From DASYPQ01 sp041488095 (lineage in GTDB: Bacteria > Planctomycetota > UBA1135 > GCA-002686595): DNA of 42,037 nt. Every line of letters starts with the position of its first letter. The stretch's first letter is position 1. Positions 8,382 to 18,056 of this stretch are shown piece by piece. Below the pieces are notes generated by a model that saw only the letters and a program-made list of their open reading frames with translations, made no database searches and had not been told where the DNA came from. Where the stretch lies: contig JBGPOP010000037.1 in assembly GCA_041488095.1 (NCBI GenBank), positions 1 through 42,037 on the forward strand, in the 5' to 3' direction. Made by a program: the position numbers and the translations under genes.

Positions 8382-11201
8382 TCAGCGCAGAGGCGCGAGC
8401 CTCAGCACGACGTCCGAGGCACCGGCCGCGATGCCGTTCGCCTCGGCTCCGAGCCCTGGCTCCCAGCCCGCGTCGACCTCCCGCGGAGCATCGAACGCCG
8501 TCAGGTTCACCCGGCACGATGCGCGGACCTTGAGGCGAAATCGACCCTGCGCGTCGGTGCGCGCGAGGGCCTCCGGCCAGTCCCACTCCGCGGAGTCGGA
8601 TCCCGGGTCCGCCGCCTGGACCTGCGCGTCGGCGGCGGGAGCGCCGTCGGGGCCGAGGACCGTTCCCGCGATCCACTCCGCCCGCGGGAGGAGGACGGTC
8701 AGATCTCGCGAGCCCGCGGGGATGCCGCTCAACCGGCCGATCGCGAGGTCCTCCGCGCCGTCGAAGAACGACTCGACTCGAATCGTGTACGTCCCATCGT
8801 CCAAGCCCTGGATGTGGAAGGATCCGTCGCCGCGCGTGATGTCGTAGGCCTCCCTGGCTCCCGGCGAGTGTGGCTCCCGAAAGACCGAGACGCTCATCCC
8901 GGGCCGCGGGTTGCCGGCAGGATCCAAGACCCGGCCTTCGAGCAGGAGACCGATGCGCAGCACCAGCTCGAGCCCCTCGTTCACCTCGCCCTCGGCGATC
9001 CGGACGGCGGAATGGGCCGAGGTGGCGCTGCCCTTCATGCCCGTCGCAGTCAGGAGGTAGTCGCCCGGCGAGATGTCCGCGAAGCCGAAGCGTCCCTGGT
9101 CGTCGGTGCGACCCGAACGGAGCATCGATCTCGATTGGACCAGTCCCCGGCTTGGATCGGAGAAGCGCAGCCGGTCGGAGTTCGTTCCGTCCAGGGACAC
9201 GAAGGTGTCGGGGACCGGCGCGCCCTTCTCGTCGACCACCCGTCCGAGCAGCATCGCGGGCTCGGGCAGCCTGAGGTCGCCGAAGTCGATGGAGGTCCTG
9301 TCGGCCTCGTCGATCGGGAAGGCGTACACCTTCGTCCCGAACCCGTCCTTGCGCACGAACAGCGTGTGTCGGACCTCGGGCGCGAGATCTGCGAGCAGGA
9401 AGGTCCCGGCCCGGCCCGTGCGGATGGATTTCTCGTCGACGAACTGCGTGTCGCCCGACGACCCTCGCCCGGAGGCGATCACCAGGGCGCCGGCGAGGGG
9501 CCAATCGTCGGGTCCGAGCACGCGCCCCTTGGCCGTGTGTCCGGCGCGGAGCTGGAAGTCGAGCTGGACAGGCTCCGAGGAGAAGCTCGGGACCCTGTGC
9601 GCGAGCTTCGCATAGCCGACCGCAGTGACATCCACGTCGTCGGACCACTCCGCCTCCGTGTGGAGGCCGCGGATCGCATACCGGCCGTCGGCATCCGTTT
9701 GCGCGACCCGCGTCGACGGACGGCCTGCCGCACGGACCTCCGCTCCCGGGATCGGAGATCCCGTGTTCGCATCGGTGACCGTGCCGGTGACGAGGCGGCC
9801 CGGCTCCAGGACGATGTCCTTCTCCAGCGTCGATCCCTCGTGCGTCTCGACCGCGCTGCCGAACGTCCCGGCCTCCTCCGGCGAATCGGCGTCGAGAACG
9901 ATGCCGCCGGGCGGAAGCCCCTCGAGGCGGTAGGCGCCGCTCGCGTCGGACACGGCCTCGTACTCGGCTGCGCCCCGAAGGGACACGACGCCGGGCCTCG
10001 CGTGAACGATGGCGGCCGCGCAGGGCGCACCGTCGGACTGGCGCGTCACGCGTCCGAAGATCGTGCATCCCGCGGTCAGCACGACGTGGACGGATTCGCC
10101 GGCATAGCGGCTGGGGAGCTTGCGGACCGCGTATCCCGAGAGGCTCGCGTACAGATCGAAGGGTCGCGCACGCGGCACGCGGACGTGGAACTCCCCACGG
10201 TCGTCGCTCGCGGTCTCGGCGACGAGGTGCTCCTCGAGGGCGAAGAAGTTGTCGTCGAGGAGGTCGAAGCTCCGTGCCTCGGAACGGCGTACTTCGATGC
10301 GCGCGCCGCGAAGATGGGACCCGGCGGAGTCGGTGACCACGCCGTGGAGATCGGTGGCGGGCTCCAGAGGATCCTTGGCGCGAGAAGCGGCCGTCGGCGC
10401 ACGTTCGGGGGCCGCGCCCAGACGCTCGGAATCCGCAGCGACCGACTCGATCGCGCTAGGACCGCTCGCGGGTTCGATCGGGGAAGCCGACGTGGTCTCG
10501 ACCGCGGCGGAGACAACCGTGGGAGGCCTCGCTGCCGTTCGCGGCTTCAGCGCCAGGAATGCGACCAGGATCGCGGAGAGGAGCACTCCCGCGCCGACGA
10601 GCTTCAGGTTCGTGGTCATGATCGTGACGAGGGTCGCGGAAGGTCCGACCGCGAAGGGGTTGCGGGTGAAGGCGGCCAGCGCGGACATCCAGGCCTTGCG
10701 CCCTCCGCCGGAGCTCGCGTCGAGGCGCGCGCGCAGCTTCTCGAGCCCGCGCGCGAGGCGGGTGCTCACCGTGCGAACGGGGACGCCCTCGCGGCGCGCG
10801 ATCGCGCGCGGCGCGAGGCCTTCGAAGTAGCGCAGGAGGATCGTCGAGCGGTAGGGCTCGTCGAGCTTCATCACCGCCTCGACGAGCTCGCGGTGGAGCG
10901 CGGCGCGCTCGTAGAGGTCGGCTGGAGAGGGCTCGCCCTCCGCGCGCACCCCGAGCCGCTCGCGCTCGCTGCGGCGGGCCTCGCTGCGCAGCTTGCGGCG
11001 CGCGAAGTTGCGCGCGACGCGGGCGAGCCACGCGGAGAGCGGGCGACCCTCGCGCGGCCCGCGCTGGAGAGCGGCGAGCCAGGTCTCCTGGACGACGTCC
11101 TCGGCCGCGTGCGGATCGCCGAGGAGGCTCCGCGCGAGGGCGCGCACCCAGCCGGCGTGGCTCAGGAGAACCTCGGTCGATACGGGGCGGGTCGGCGGCA
11201 T
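8382..11201 (-). CDS. Membrane-anchored ECF sigma factor with carboxypeptidase-regulatory-like repeats
   Basis: Residues 14-78 are sigma region 2 (EDVVQETWLAAL, then PLSAWLARVARNFARRK) and 102-160 are region 4 with its helix-turn-helix (LAPRAIARREGVPVRTVSTR). A single transmembrane segment follows at about 199-218 (KLVGAGVLLSAILVAFLAL). The remaining 700 residues hold about seven beta-sandwich repeats of carboxypeptidase-regulatory type, each with a G-V-V/L-D-P-x-G-x-P start and a T-D-x-x-G-R-F turn. The predicted topology puts the sigma domains in the cytoplasm and the repeats outside the membrane, so transcription control and envelope sensing sit in one polypeptide. No separate anti-sigma gene is adjacent. 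It diverges from two genes encoding similar repeats, its likely targets or partners. Domain identification is secure; the sensing role is inference. Confidence 0.88.
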   Translation of the reverse strand: MPPTRPVSTEVLLSHAGWVRALARSLLGDPHAAEDVVQETWLAALQRGPREGRPLSAWLARVARNFARRKLRSEARRSERERLGVRAEGEPSPADLYERAALHRELVEAVMKLDEPYRSTILLRYFEGLAPRAIARREGVPVRTVSTRLARGLEKLRARLDASSGGGRKAWMSALAAFTRNPFAVGPSATLVTIMTTNLKLVGAGVLLSAILVAFLALKPRTAARPPTVVSAAVETTSASPIEPASGPSAIESVAADSERLGAAPERAPTAASRAKDPLEPATDLHGVVTDSAGSHLRGARIEVRRSEARSFDLLDDNFFALEEHLVAETASDDRGEFHVRVPRARPFDLYASLSGYAVRKLPSRYAGESVHVVLTAGCTIFGRVTRQSDGAPCAAAIVHARPGVVSLRGAAEYEAVSDASGAYRLEGLPPGGIVLDADSPEEAGTFGSAVETHEGSTLEKDIVLEPGRLVTGTVTDANTGSPIPGAEVRAAGRPSTRVAQTDADGRYAIRGLHTEAEWSDDVDVTAVGYAKLAHRVPSFSSEPVQLDFQLRAGHTAKGRVLGPDDWPLAGALVIASGRGSSGDTQFVDEKSIRTGRAGTFLLADLAPEVRHTLFVRKDGFGTKVYAFPIDEADRTSIDFGDLRLPEPAMLLGRVVDEKGAPVPDTFVSLDGTNSDRLRFSDPSRGLVQSRSMLRSGRTDDQGRFGFADISPGDYLLTATGMKGSATSAHSAVRIAEGEVNEGLELVLRIGLLLEGRVLDPAGNPRPGMSVSVFREPHSPGAREAYDITRGDGSFHIQGLDDGTYTIRVESFFDGAEDLAIGRLSGIPAGSRDLTVLLPRAEWIAGTVLGPDGAPAADAQVQAADPGSDSAEWDWPEALARTDAQGRFRLKVRASCRVNLTAFDAPREVDAGWEPGLGAEANGIAAGASDVVLRLAPLR

Positions 11202-11341
11202 GGTCCGGCCTCAATATCCCGGTCGGAGGGAATGGGACTCAGGAATCGCGTCCGAAGCCGGAATCGCTCGCCCGGAGCGGGCTTCCGTACAATGGCGGCG
11301 CCCCCTTCGCCGTTCGCCCGATCGTCCTCGGAGGATCTCCC

Positions 11342-14300
11342 ATGTCCCGGCGATCCCTAGCGCCTCTGCTGGCCCTGCTCGCGGTCCTCGCCCTGGGCCT
11401 CTTCTGGCTCGTCAACACGGTCCTCCGCGAGGAGCAGCGCCCCGCGGACTCGGTCGCCGCGGCGGCACCTGCCGAGCACGCGCAGCCACCGTCCACTGCG
11501 CCCGCTCCGGCTCTCGGCGCGACGCAGGAGCCCGCACCGGCGCCCGGTCCGGTCGAGCAAGCCGACATCGAGACCTCGGCGACGCCTGCGGCACGCGAGA
11601 GCGTCGCGAGCGCGGAGGCGGATCTCGAGCTGAAGGACGCGCTGTGGGTCGAGGGTCGCGTGATCGTGCCCGACGGCACTCCCGCCGACGAGCACGTCGA
11701 AGTTCTGGCGGACGGCAAGAAGTTCGAGTCGCGGCCGCTTCACCGCGCTCCGCTCGCGCCCGACGGGTCGTTCCGCGTCGCGTTCGCCAAGGACACGAAG
11801 AAGGGCCGGCTCGATCTCCATGCACGCTTCCTCTACCTCGCGGAGCCCTTGGCCCTCTCGCCTTCGGAACCGCCGAAGGACATCGTGCTCGCGCCCAAGA
11901 TCGGCGGCTGCATCCGAGGGCGCCTCGTCCTGCCGGCGAACGCGCTCGACCGGGGCCCGTCGATCGCCGGGACGGAGATCCATGTCTCCGGGATGTCCGA
12001 CTCCGGGCGTTGGGACGACGCCGAGCGTGTCCAGCGGAAGACCGCGGTCGGCGTGGACCTCGGATTCGAGATCGGAGGGCTGCCCGAAGCGCGCCAGTAC
12101 TGGGTGAACGTCCATCCCAAGGACATGGTCGACGCCAGCCGGAACCAGGTGCGGGTCAAGGCCGGCCACGTCCTCGCGCTCGACCTCGAGCTCCAGCTCG
12201 GCGCGCGCGTCGTCGGCCGCGTGATCGACGAGAAGGGTTTGCCGATCGAGGGCGTCCAGTTGGTGACCCTCGTCGAGCGCGGACTGGGCTCGTCGAGCTC
12301 AGGACAGGCGGCGAAGACCGGCGCGGACGGCACCTTCACGATCGCCGGTATCCAGCCGGGCAAGTTGTCCCTCGAGGCGAAGAAGGCCGGCCTGACCCGC
12401 GGCATCAGCAAGGTCGGCGACCTCGCCGACGGCGCCGTGACGGAAGGGATCGAGATCGCGCTCGGACGCGGGCTCTCCGTCTCGGGTCGCGTGACATGGC
12501 CCGACGGCCGGCCTGCGGCCGGCTGCCGCATCGGCTATCGCAACCAGCAGCAGGCCGGGCAGGACGGCTTCTACGAAGGCCCGGAGGATGCCCAGGTCGC
12601 CTCCGAAGGCGACGGAAGTTTCGAGATCACGGGCCTCGCCGAAGCGTCGATCACCCTGACCGCGCAGGCTCGCCCCGAGAAGAGCGGCGGAGAGGGAGAG
12701 GCTGGCGTCGCCCCCGCGCGCAAGAAGAAGAGCACGGAGCCCTATTGGATCGCACACGTCGAGAACGTGAAGCCCGGAACGAACGGCCTCGCGCTCACGC
12801 TCCAGGCTGGCGGCTCGGTCCGCGGTCGCGCGGTCGACGACACCGGCCAGCCGGTCGAGTCATTCCGCGTGAGCGCGGAGCCGGTCGACGGCTCCCAGCC
12901 GTGGGAGCGCGGCAACCGCGCCGTGCGGAATTCCTTCAAGAGCGCAGAAGGCGCGTTCACGCTGGATGGTCTCCACGACGGCGACTGGGAGATCACCGCG
13001 GAGGCGAAGGGCCACGCGAAGTCCTCGACACGGCGAGTCGCGCTGCCCCGCGACAACGCTCCGCTCGATCTCGTCCTCCCGCGCGCAGCGACGCTCTCGG
13101 GCGTGGCGCTCGATCCATCCGGGAAGCCCGTCGCCCGCGCGCTCGTCCGTGCGCGGGCCCCGGACGAGGAACGCAACTTCGTGCTCAACACCCGAGGCGG
13201 CGACGGGAAGCGCACGGATCCGGATGGCCGGTTCGAGCTCTCGGACGTCGCGCCCGGCCCGGAGAAGCTCGTCGCCACGGCCGAGGGCTGGGCCGACAGC
13301 GAGGGGCTGGAGCTCGAGCTCCAGCCCGGACAGTCGCTGTCCGGGCTGACCCTCACTCTGCGCCGCGGCGGGCGCGTCGTCGGCGAGGTGCTCGACGCCG
13401 CAGGCCATCCCGACGGGAACCGCCCCGTGAACCTGAACGGGATGAGGGGCCGCGACTACCGGAACCAGACCGCCGACGCCTCGGGGCATTTCGAGTTCGA
13501 GGGGCTCTCCCCCGGAAAGTATTGGCTGACCTCGGAGCCCACCGAGAAGGAGATCGAAGCGCTCACACCGGAGAACGGCGAGCGGAACACGGCGGCGTGG
13601 ATGACCCTCCAGAAGCAAGCGGTCGTCGACGTCACGGAAGGGGAAACGGCGCACGTCGTCCTCGGCGGTGCGCCCCACGATGCCGTGCGGGTCCACGGAA
13701 CCATCACGTCGGGCGGCCGGCCTGTTTCGGGATGCCTCGTGTGGGTGTACGGCGCTTCGTCCGGGGATCAGACGCCTCACTCGGGCTCGAGCGACGCGCA
13801 GGGACGCTACGAGGTGTCGCTCGAGGGCGCCGGCGAGTATTCCTTCAACATCCAGGACGAGAAGCGCGGCACGTCCTTCTCGGACACGGTCAAGGTCCCC
13901 GCGCAGGCGAGCTTCGAGCACGATATCTTGCTCCCTGGCGGACGGATCGCGGGCCGCGTGATCGGGCCCGACGGCCAGCCGGTGGCGAAGGTGTCGGTGT
14001 CGATCGCTCCGGATGTCCGCACGGCCGCGCTGTCGAGCAACGCTTCGTACGGGCAGTCCGAGACGGACGAGAAGGGCGCCTTCGCGTTCGACGGGTTGAA
14101 GGGCGGCAGCTACCGCCTCGACGCCGGCGACCAGCCCTGGCGCAACCAACCCACGAAAACCGGCAAGTACTCGCGCTCGGGCATCCAGCTCGAGGAAGGC
14201 GGCCGCATCGACGACCTCGAGGTGCGCCTCCAGCCGGCTTGCCGCGTCGAAGGCCTCGTCACCGGCCCGGACGGACGACCCTTCCCCGGCGCGTCGGTGT

Positions 14301-14782
14301 TCGCGCGCGACGAGCAGGGCAACCTCGTCCAGGCCTGGCCCCAGACGATCTCGGATTCCTCGGGGCGTTTCGGGATCGACGGGCTCTCGCCCGGCAAGGT
14401 GACGATCGCCGCGCGCACGAAGAAGCTCGCCTCGGTCGAGAGCGCGCCGGTTGCGGTCCGCTCGGGCGAGACTGCGCAGGTCGAGCTCTCGCTGCGCCCG
14501 GGAACGCGCCTGCGCGTCGTCGTCAAGGACAAGGACGGCGCCGTCGTCGGCGCGATGATCACGGTCGCGAACGATCGCGGGCAGGAGGTCGGAGATCTCT
14601 ACGCGTTCTTCGACGAGGAGCTCTTCGGGCAACCTTCCTCCGAGCCCGGCCAGCGCGTCGGCCCGTTGCCGCCCGGGCGCTACAAGATCACGGCCACGAA
14701 CCACGATCGCGTGAGCGCGAGCCAGGACGTGAGCCTCTCGGGGCAGGAGGAGGAGGTCGTCGCTCTGCGGTTGGGCGGATGA
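11342..14782 (+). CDS. Membrane-anchored carboxypeptidase-regulatory-like repeat protein
   Basis: This 1146-residue protein has an N-terminal signal anchor (APLLALLAVLALGLFWLV, residues 7-24). A Pro/Ala-rich linker leads into some ten carboxypeptidase-regulatory-like or CnaB-like beta-sandwich repeats, with phrases such as GRVIDEKGLPIEGVQL, GADGTFTIAGIQPGKL and GRVIGPDGQPVAKVSV. It has no catalytic motif, so a structural or binding role at the cell surface is likely. A GGAGGATCTCCC leader precedes the ATG, and a TACAAT box lies at 11288-11293. The gene is divergent from a sigma factor bearing the same repeat type, with 140 bp between, and is followed by a shorter paralogue. Function is not known. 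Confidence 0.82.
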   Translation: MSRRSLAPLLALLAVLALGLFWLVNTVLREEQRPADSVAAAAPAEHAQPPSTAPAPALGATQEPAPAPGPVEQADIETSATPAARESVASAEADLELKDALWVEGRVIVPDGTPADEHVEVLADGKKFESRPLHRAPLAPDGSFRVAFAKDTKKGRLDLHARFLYLAEPLALSPSEPPKDIVLAPKIGGCIRGRLVLPANALDRGPSIAGTEIHVSGMSDSGRWDDAERVQRKTAVGVDLGFEIGGLPEARQYWVNVHPKDMVDASRNQVRVKAGHVLALDLELQLGARVVGRVIDEKGLPIEGVQLVTLVERGLGSSSSGQAAKTGADGTFTIAGIQPGKLSLEAKKAGLTRGISKVGDLADGAVTEGIEIALGRGLSVSGRVTWPDGRPAAGCRIGYRNQQQAGQDGFYEGPEDAQVASEGDGSFEITGLAEASITLTAQARPEKSGGEGEAGVAPARKKKSTEPYWIAHVENVKPGTNGLALTLQAGGSVRGRAVDDTGQPVESFRVSAEPVDGSQPWERGNRAVRNSFKSAEGAFTLDGLHDGDWEITAEAKGHAKSSTRRVALPRDNAPLDLVLPRAATLSGVALDPSGKPVARALVRARAPDEERNFVLNTRGGDGKRTDPDGRFELSDVAPGPEKLVATAEGWADSEGLELELQPGQSLSGLTLTLRRGGRVVGEVLDAAGHPDGNRPVNLNGMRGRDYRNQTADASGHFEFEGLSPGKYWLTSEPTEKEIEALTPENGERNTAAWMTLQKQAVVDVTEGETAHVVLGGAPHDAVRVHGTITSGGRPVSGCLVWVYGASSGDQTPHSGSSDAQGRYEVSLEGAGEYSFNIQDEKRGTSFSDTVKVPAQASFEHDILLPGGRIAGRVIGPDGQPVAKVSVSIAPDVRTAALSSNASYGQSETDEKGAFAFDGLKGGSYRLDAGDQPWRNQPTKTGKYSRSGIQLEEGGRIDDLEVRLQPACRVEGLVTGPDGRPFPGASVFARDEQGNLVQAWPQTISDSSGRFGIDGLSPGKVTIAARTKKLASVESAPVAVRSGETAQVELSLRPGTRLRVVVKDKDGAVVGAMITVANDRGQEVGDLYAFFDEELFGQPSSEPGQRVGPLPPGRYKITATNHDRVSASQDVSLSGQEEEVVALRLGG

Positions 14783-14866
14783 GGACGCGCCCACATCCGA
14801 CCGCGGCGTCGCGTAGGTGGCGGCGCTCGCGCCGCCGCCCTCCCGATCGCCCTCCCAGGATCTCAC

Positions 14867-16900
14867 ATGGCCCGGAAATCCTTCGCGTCCCTGCTCGCCC
14901 TGCTCGCCGTCCTGGCGATCGGCCTCATCGGGCTCGTCCGCGCGGTGGTCCGCGTGGGAGTCCGGCCCGCGGAATCCGTCGACGCGCCGGCTTCTCGCGA
15001 GCGAGCGGATCCGTCTCAGCGCTCGCCGACACTCATCGCGGCGCAGGAGACGGGGCCGATCCTCCCCTTCCCCGCGGCGCACCCCGGCATCGACACCTCG
15101 GCGCTGCCCGCGGCCCGCGAGAGCGCCGCGATCGCGCGGGCCGACCTCGAGCTGAAGGACGCGCTGTGGGTCGAGGGCCACGTGATCGTCCCCCTCGGCA
15201 CTCCGGCCGACGAGCACGCCGAGATCGTCGCGGACGGCACGAAGTTCGAGTCGCGCCCGCTCTACCGCACGGAGATCTCCCCCGACGGATCGTTCCGCGT
15301 CGCGTTCGCGCACGGGACGAAGATGGGGGTGTTGATGCTCGAGGCGCGGTACCTCTATCTCGACGCCGTCCGCACGATCTCGCCCTCGAACCCGCCCAAG
15401 GACATCGTGCTCGAGCCGAGGCTGGGCGGGTGCATCCAGGGTCGAGTGATCCCTCCGGGCGGCGGATCGGCTCTGCGCGCCTCGATCGTCGGGTGCAGGG
15501 CTCAGGCCCATGGAAGCGACTCCACGAACTGGCAGAGTCCCGGGCCGGTCGAGCGCGGGGCGAAGGTCGGAGAGGATCTCGAGTTCGAGTTCAAGGGTCT
15601 GCCCGAGTTCGACGGCTACTCCGTCGACCTCCACCCGCCCGGCCTGTTCGAATCGAGCCGCAGCGACCTGCACGTCGAAGCCGGCCGGATCCTCCAGCTC
15701 GATCTCGTGCTTCGTCTCGGCGCGCGCGTGAGCGGTCGCGTGGTCGACGAGAAGGGCGTACCGGTCGCGGGCGCCAGCGTCCGGACGCGCGTCGAGCCTT
15801 CGGCGAACCCATGGGGTTCGGGTGGAGCGACGACGACGGGTGCGGACGGCACGTTCGCCATCGCGGGCATCCAGCCGGGGCGGCTGACCCTCCAGGCCTA
15901 CGCTCGCGATCGAGACTCCGCGATGCTCAAGGTCGGCGACCTCGACGAAGGCGCGGTGAAGGATGGAATCGAGATCGTGCTCGGCCACGGGCTCTCCGTG
16001 ACGGGCCGCGTGCAGTGGCCCGACAACCGCCCCGTGGCCGGATGCCTCATCGAGCTCAGCTTCAAGGCGGAGCCAGGTCAGCCGTCGATGTTCGTGAGCA
16101 GCCAGGTTCATTCCAAGGGCAACGGAACCTTCGAGATCACGGGTCTCGCCCAGGGATCGATCGCCCTGACCGCACGCGCCCGCCCGCGGATGGGCGCGCG
16201 CAACGAGCCGACCCTCCAGTCCGCCGGCAGGACGGGGATCGAGCCGTCCCTCTGGATCGCGCACGTCGAGGACGTGAAGCCCGGCACGGACGGATTGGTG
16301 TTGACGCTCCAGCCGGGCCAATCCCTGCGGGGCCGGGCGCTCGACGACACGGGACGGACGATCGCGTTGTTCAAGGTTCGCGCGAAGCCGGTCCGCAGCG
16401 CCGAGGAGTCGTGGCGCGAGGACGCGGAGGTATCGAGGTCCTACAGTGGAACGGACGGGAGCTTCGAGATCGACGGGCTCCAGGACGGCGAGTGGACGGT
16501 GACGGCGGATGCGAGGGGGTACGCGCAATCCCCCCCGTGCCGCGTCACGCTCCCTCGCGGCTCCGCGCCGATCGACCTCGTGCTCCCGCGCGCCGCGATC
16601 GTCTCGGGCGTCGTGGTCGACCCCGCCGGCAAGCCCGTGCCGGGCGCGATGGTGTGCGCGCTGCTCGCCAACGAGGTCAACCGCATCCGCTTCAGCGACC
16701 GGGGAGACAACGAAGGAGTCGCGGATTCCGCCGGCAGCTTCGAGCTCAGGAACGTCCAGCCCGGCTCGGTGAGGCTCGTCGCCTCGCTCGCAGGCTCGTC
16801 GGACAGCGCGGCGATCGCGCTCGATCTCCAGCCCGGGCAGCAGGTCTCCGGGTTGAGGCTGGCTCTGGGCTCCGGGGCAGCTGGTTCTCGGGCCAAGTGA
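14867..16900 (+). CDS. Truncated tandem paralogue of the preceding repeat protein
   Basis: This 677-residue protein matches the first two thirds of its upstream neighbour along its length. Both have the same N-terminal anchor (FASLLALLAVLAIGLIGLV), the same phrase ELKDALWVEG and the same order of repeats. The copy ends abruptly: after QVSGLRLAL the parent continues as LRRGGRVVGEV, while this one reads GSGAAGSRAK and stops. A neighbouring frame just before the stop reads LRGSWFSGQVTR, which aligns to the parent, so a frameshift plus loss of the remaining 3' part is likely. The upstream leader was duplicated too: GCGCTCGCGCCGCCGCC and CAGGATCTCAC parallel the parent's leader. It may still give a stable secreted protein. 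Confidence 0.78.
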   Translation: MARKSFASLLALLAVLAIGLIGLVRAVVRVGVRPAESVDAPASRERADPSQRSPTLIAAQETGPILPFPAAHPGIDTSALPAARESAAIARADLELKDALWVEGHVIVPLGTPADEHAEIVADGTKFESRPLYRTEISPDGSFRVAFAHGTKMGVLMLEARYLYLDAVRTISPSNPPKDIVLEPRLGGCIQGRVIPPGGGSALRASIVGCRAQAHGSDSTNWQSPGPVERGAKVGEDLEFEFKGLPEFDGYSVDLHPPGLFESSRSDLHVEAGRILQLDLVLRLGARVSGRVVDEKGVPVAGASVRTRVEPSANPWGSGGATTTGADGTFAIAGIQPGRLTLQAYARDRDSAMLKVGDLDEGAVKDGIEIVLGHGLSVTGRVQWPDNRPVAGCLIELSFKAEPGQPSMFVSSQVHSKGNGTFEITGLAQGSIALTARARPRMGARNEPTLQSAGRTGIEPSLWIAHVEDVKPGTDGLVLTLQPGQSLRGRALDDTGRTIALFKVRAKPVRSAEESWREDAEVSRSYSGTDGSFEIDGLQDGEWTVTADARGYAQSPPCRVTLPRGSAPIDLVLPRAAIVSGVVVDPAGKPVPGAMVCALLANEVNRIRFSDRGDNEGVADSAGSFELRNVQPGSVRLVASLAGSSDSAAIALDLQPGQQVSGLRLALGSGAAGSRAK

Positions 16901-16957
16901 CCCGTTCCACGACCCGAACTCGGGACGAGGGTCGGTGGCCGGTGAGCCGCGCCGGCC

Positions 16958-17971
16958 CTAGTTCAGCACGCTGACGCCCGACGCGCCGCGCTGTGCCATC
17001 TTCTCGACGAGCTTCAACAGCCCGAGCGTCGCCTTCGCCATCTTGCCGTAGTTCAAGCGATCCGGCGTGTCCGTCATCTCCCCGTGCTCGTGGTTGCGCA
17101 GCGGACCGGTGTCGGTCACCACGACGGCCGGCCAGCCCTGCTGCCCGAACGCGTAGTGATCCGAGCGCTGGATCCACGGCAGCAAGCCCGGCAGCGCGAG
17201 GCCCTCGCAGGGGAAGCCCCCCGTCGCGCGGAAGTTCTCGACGCAGGTGCGCACGAGGTCGCGCGAGCTGAGCTCGCCTGCGAATAGGAGGAAGTTCCCC
17301 TGGCCCGGGTAGCACAGGCTCAGCGGGAACGGACCTCCCTGCGTCCCCGGCTCGTCGAAGAAGCAGCCCACCGAATCGAGCGACAGCATGGCCGCGATCT
17401 TCTTGCCGTTCTTCTTGGCATCCGCCGCCCAGGCGTGGCTGCCGGTCTCGTCGGTGCTCGCATACCGGGACGATCCGCGGTCGAAGAACACGATGTCGAT
17501 CGTCCGGTCGTGCGAGCGCGAGGTGAGGGCGTGCGCGATCTCGATCAGCATGGCGCAGCCCGAGGCATTGTCGTCGGCTCCGGGCGTGTAGCTCGCGGTG
17601 TCGTAGTGCGCGCCGAGGACCAGCACCTCCTGGCGGGCCGTGGTCCCCTCGATCTCGACCTCGAGGTTGACGCCCGTGTCGGCCCGCGAGATGAACTCCT
17701 TCTCCTTGCAGCTCAGGGTCGCGTGGTGCAGCCTGCCCTCGATGTACTCGCGCGCGCGGCCGAGCCCCAGCATCTTGACCGAGCTGCGCTGGCCGATGAC
17801 GTGCGACATGTACTCGCACGTATCCTTGAGCTTGTCCGCGAGCTCCTGCCCTTCCGCGCCGGAGCTGGCCGTGCTCGCCGACCCCGATTCGCCGGGCATG
17901 CTCGTGCAATAGAACAGCGCCAGCGCGACGGCGCCGACGATCACGAACACGAAACCGATGAAGATCTTCAA
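16958..17971 (-). CDS. M28 family aminopeptidase-like membrane protein
   Basis: The protein has 337 residues, an N-terminal anchor (IFIGFVFVIVGAVALALFYC) and an M28 (Zn-dependent exopeptidase) fold. Zinc-site elements are visible: GAHYDT (His), GADDNASG (Asp), SLDSVG (Asp) and RNHEHGEMTDTPD (His). The family's acidic catalytic stretch, usually a NEE or GEE motif after a VxF strand, here reads VFFDRGSSRYAS, so the general-base glutamate seems replaced. The active domain probably faces the periplasm. The start is TTG at 17971 because an AGGAG lies 5 nt before it; the open frame continues upstream but is Arg-rich and unlike a protein start. It diverges from the glycerophosphodiesterase gene. Either a pseudoenzyme or a variant with another base. 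Confidence 0.75.
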   Translation of the reverse strand: MKIFIGFVFVIVGAVALALFYCTSMPGESGSASTASSGAEGQELADKLKDTCEYMSHVIGQRSSVKMLGLGRAREYIEGRLHHATLSCKEKEFISRADTGVNLEVEIEGTTARQEVLVLGAHYDTASYTPGADDNASGCAMLIEIAHALTSRSHDRTIDIVFFDRGSSRYASTDETGSHAWAADAKKNGKKIAAMLSLDSVGCFFDEPGTQGGPFPLSLCYPGQGNFLLFAGELSSRDLVRTCVENFRATGGFPCEGLALPGLLPWIQRSDHYAFGQQGWPAVVVTDTGPLRNHEHGEMTDTPDRLNYGKMAKATLGLLKLVEKMAQRGASGVSVLN

Positions 17972-18056
17972 GAGCTCTCCTCTGGATCCAGGCCTCGGCT
18001 TTGTCGTCCGGCGGGACGAACGGACTTGAGCGGGGCGACTCCGGATCCGCGCTGAA

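Noticed and set aside
14819..14836. Perfect 7-bp hairpin (GGCGGCG, loop CTCG, CGCCGCC) between the tandem repeat-protein genes
   Set aside because: It might attenuate transcription, but it has no T-run and derives from the duplicated GC-rich leader, so I do not call it a terminator.
10993..16974. A 1993-codon open frame on the plus strand running across three genes
   Set aside because: It is Arg/Gly/Ala-rich with no domain and lies out of frame with well-supported repeat proteins on both strands. It is a by-product of high GC, though its last part helped locate the frame break near 16870.
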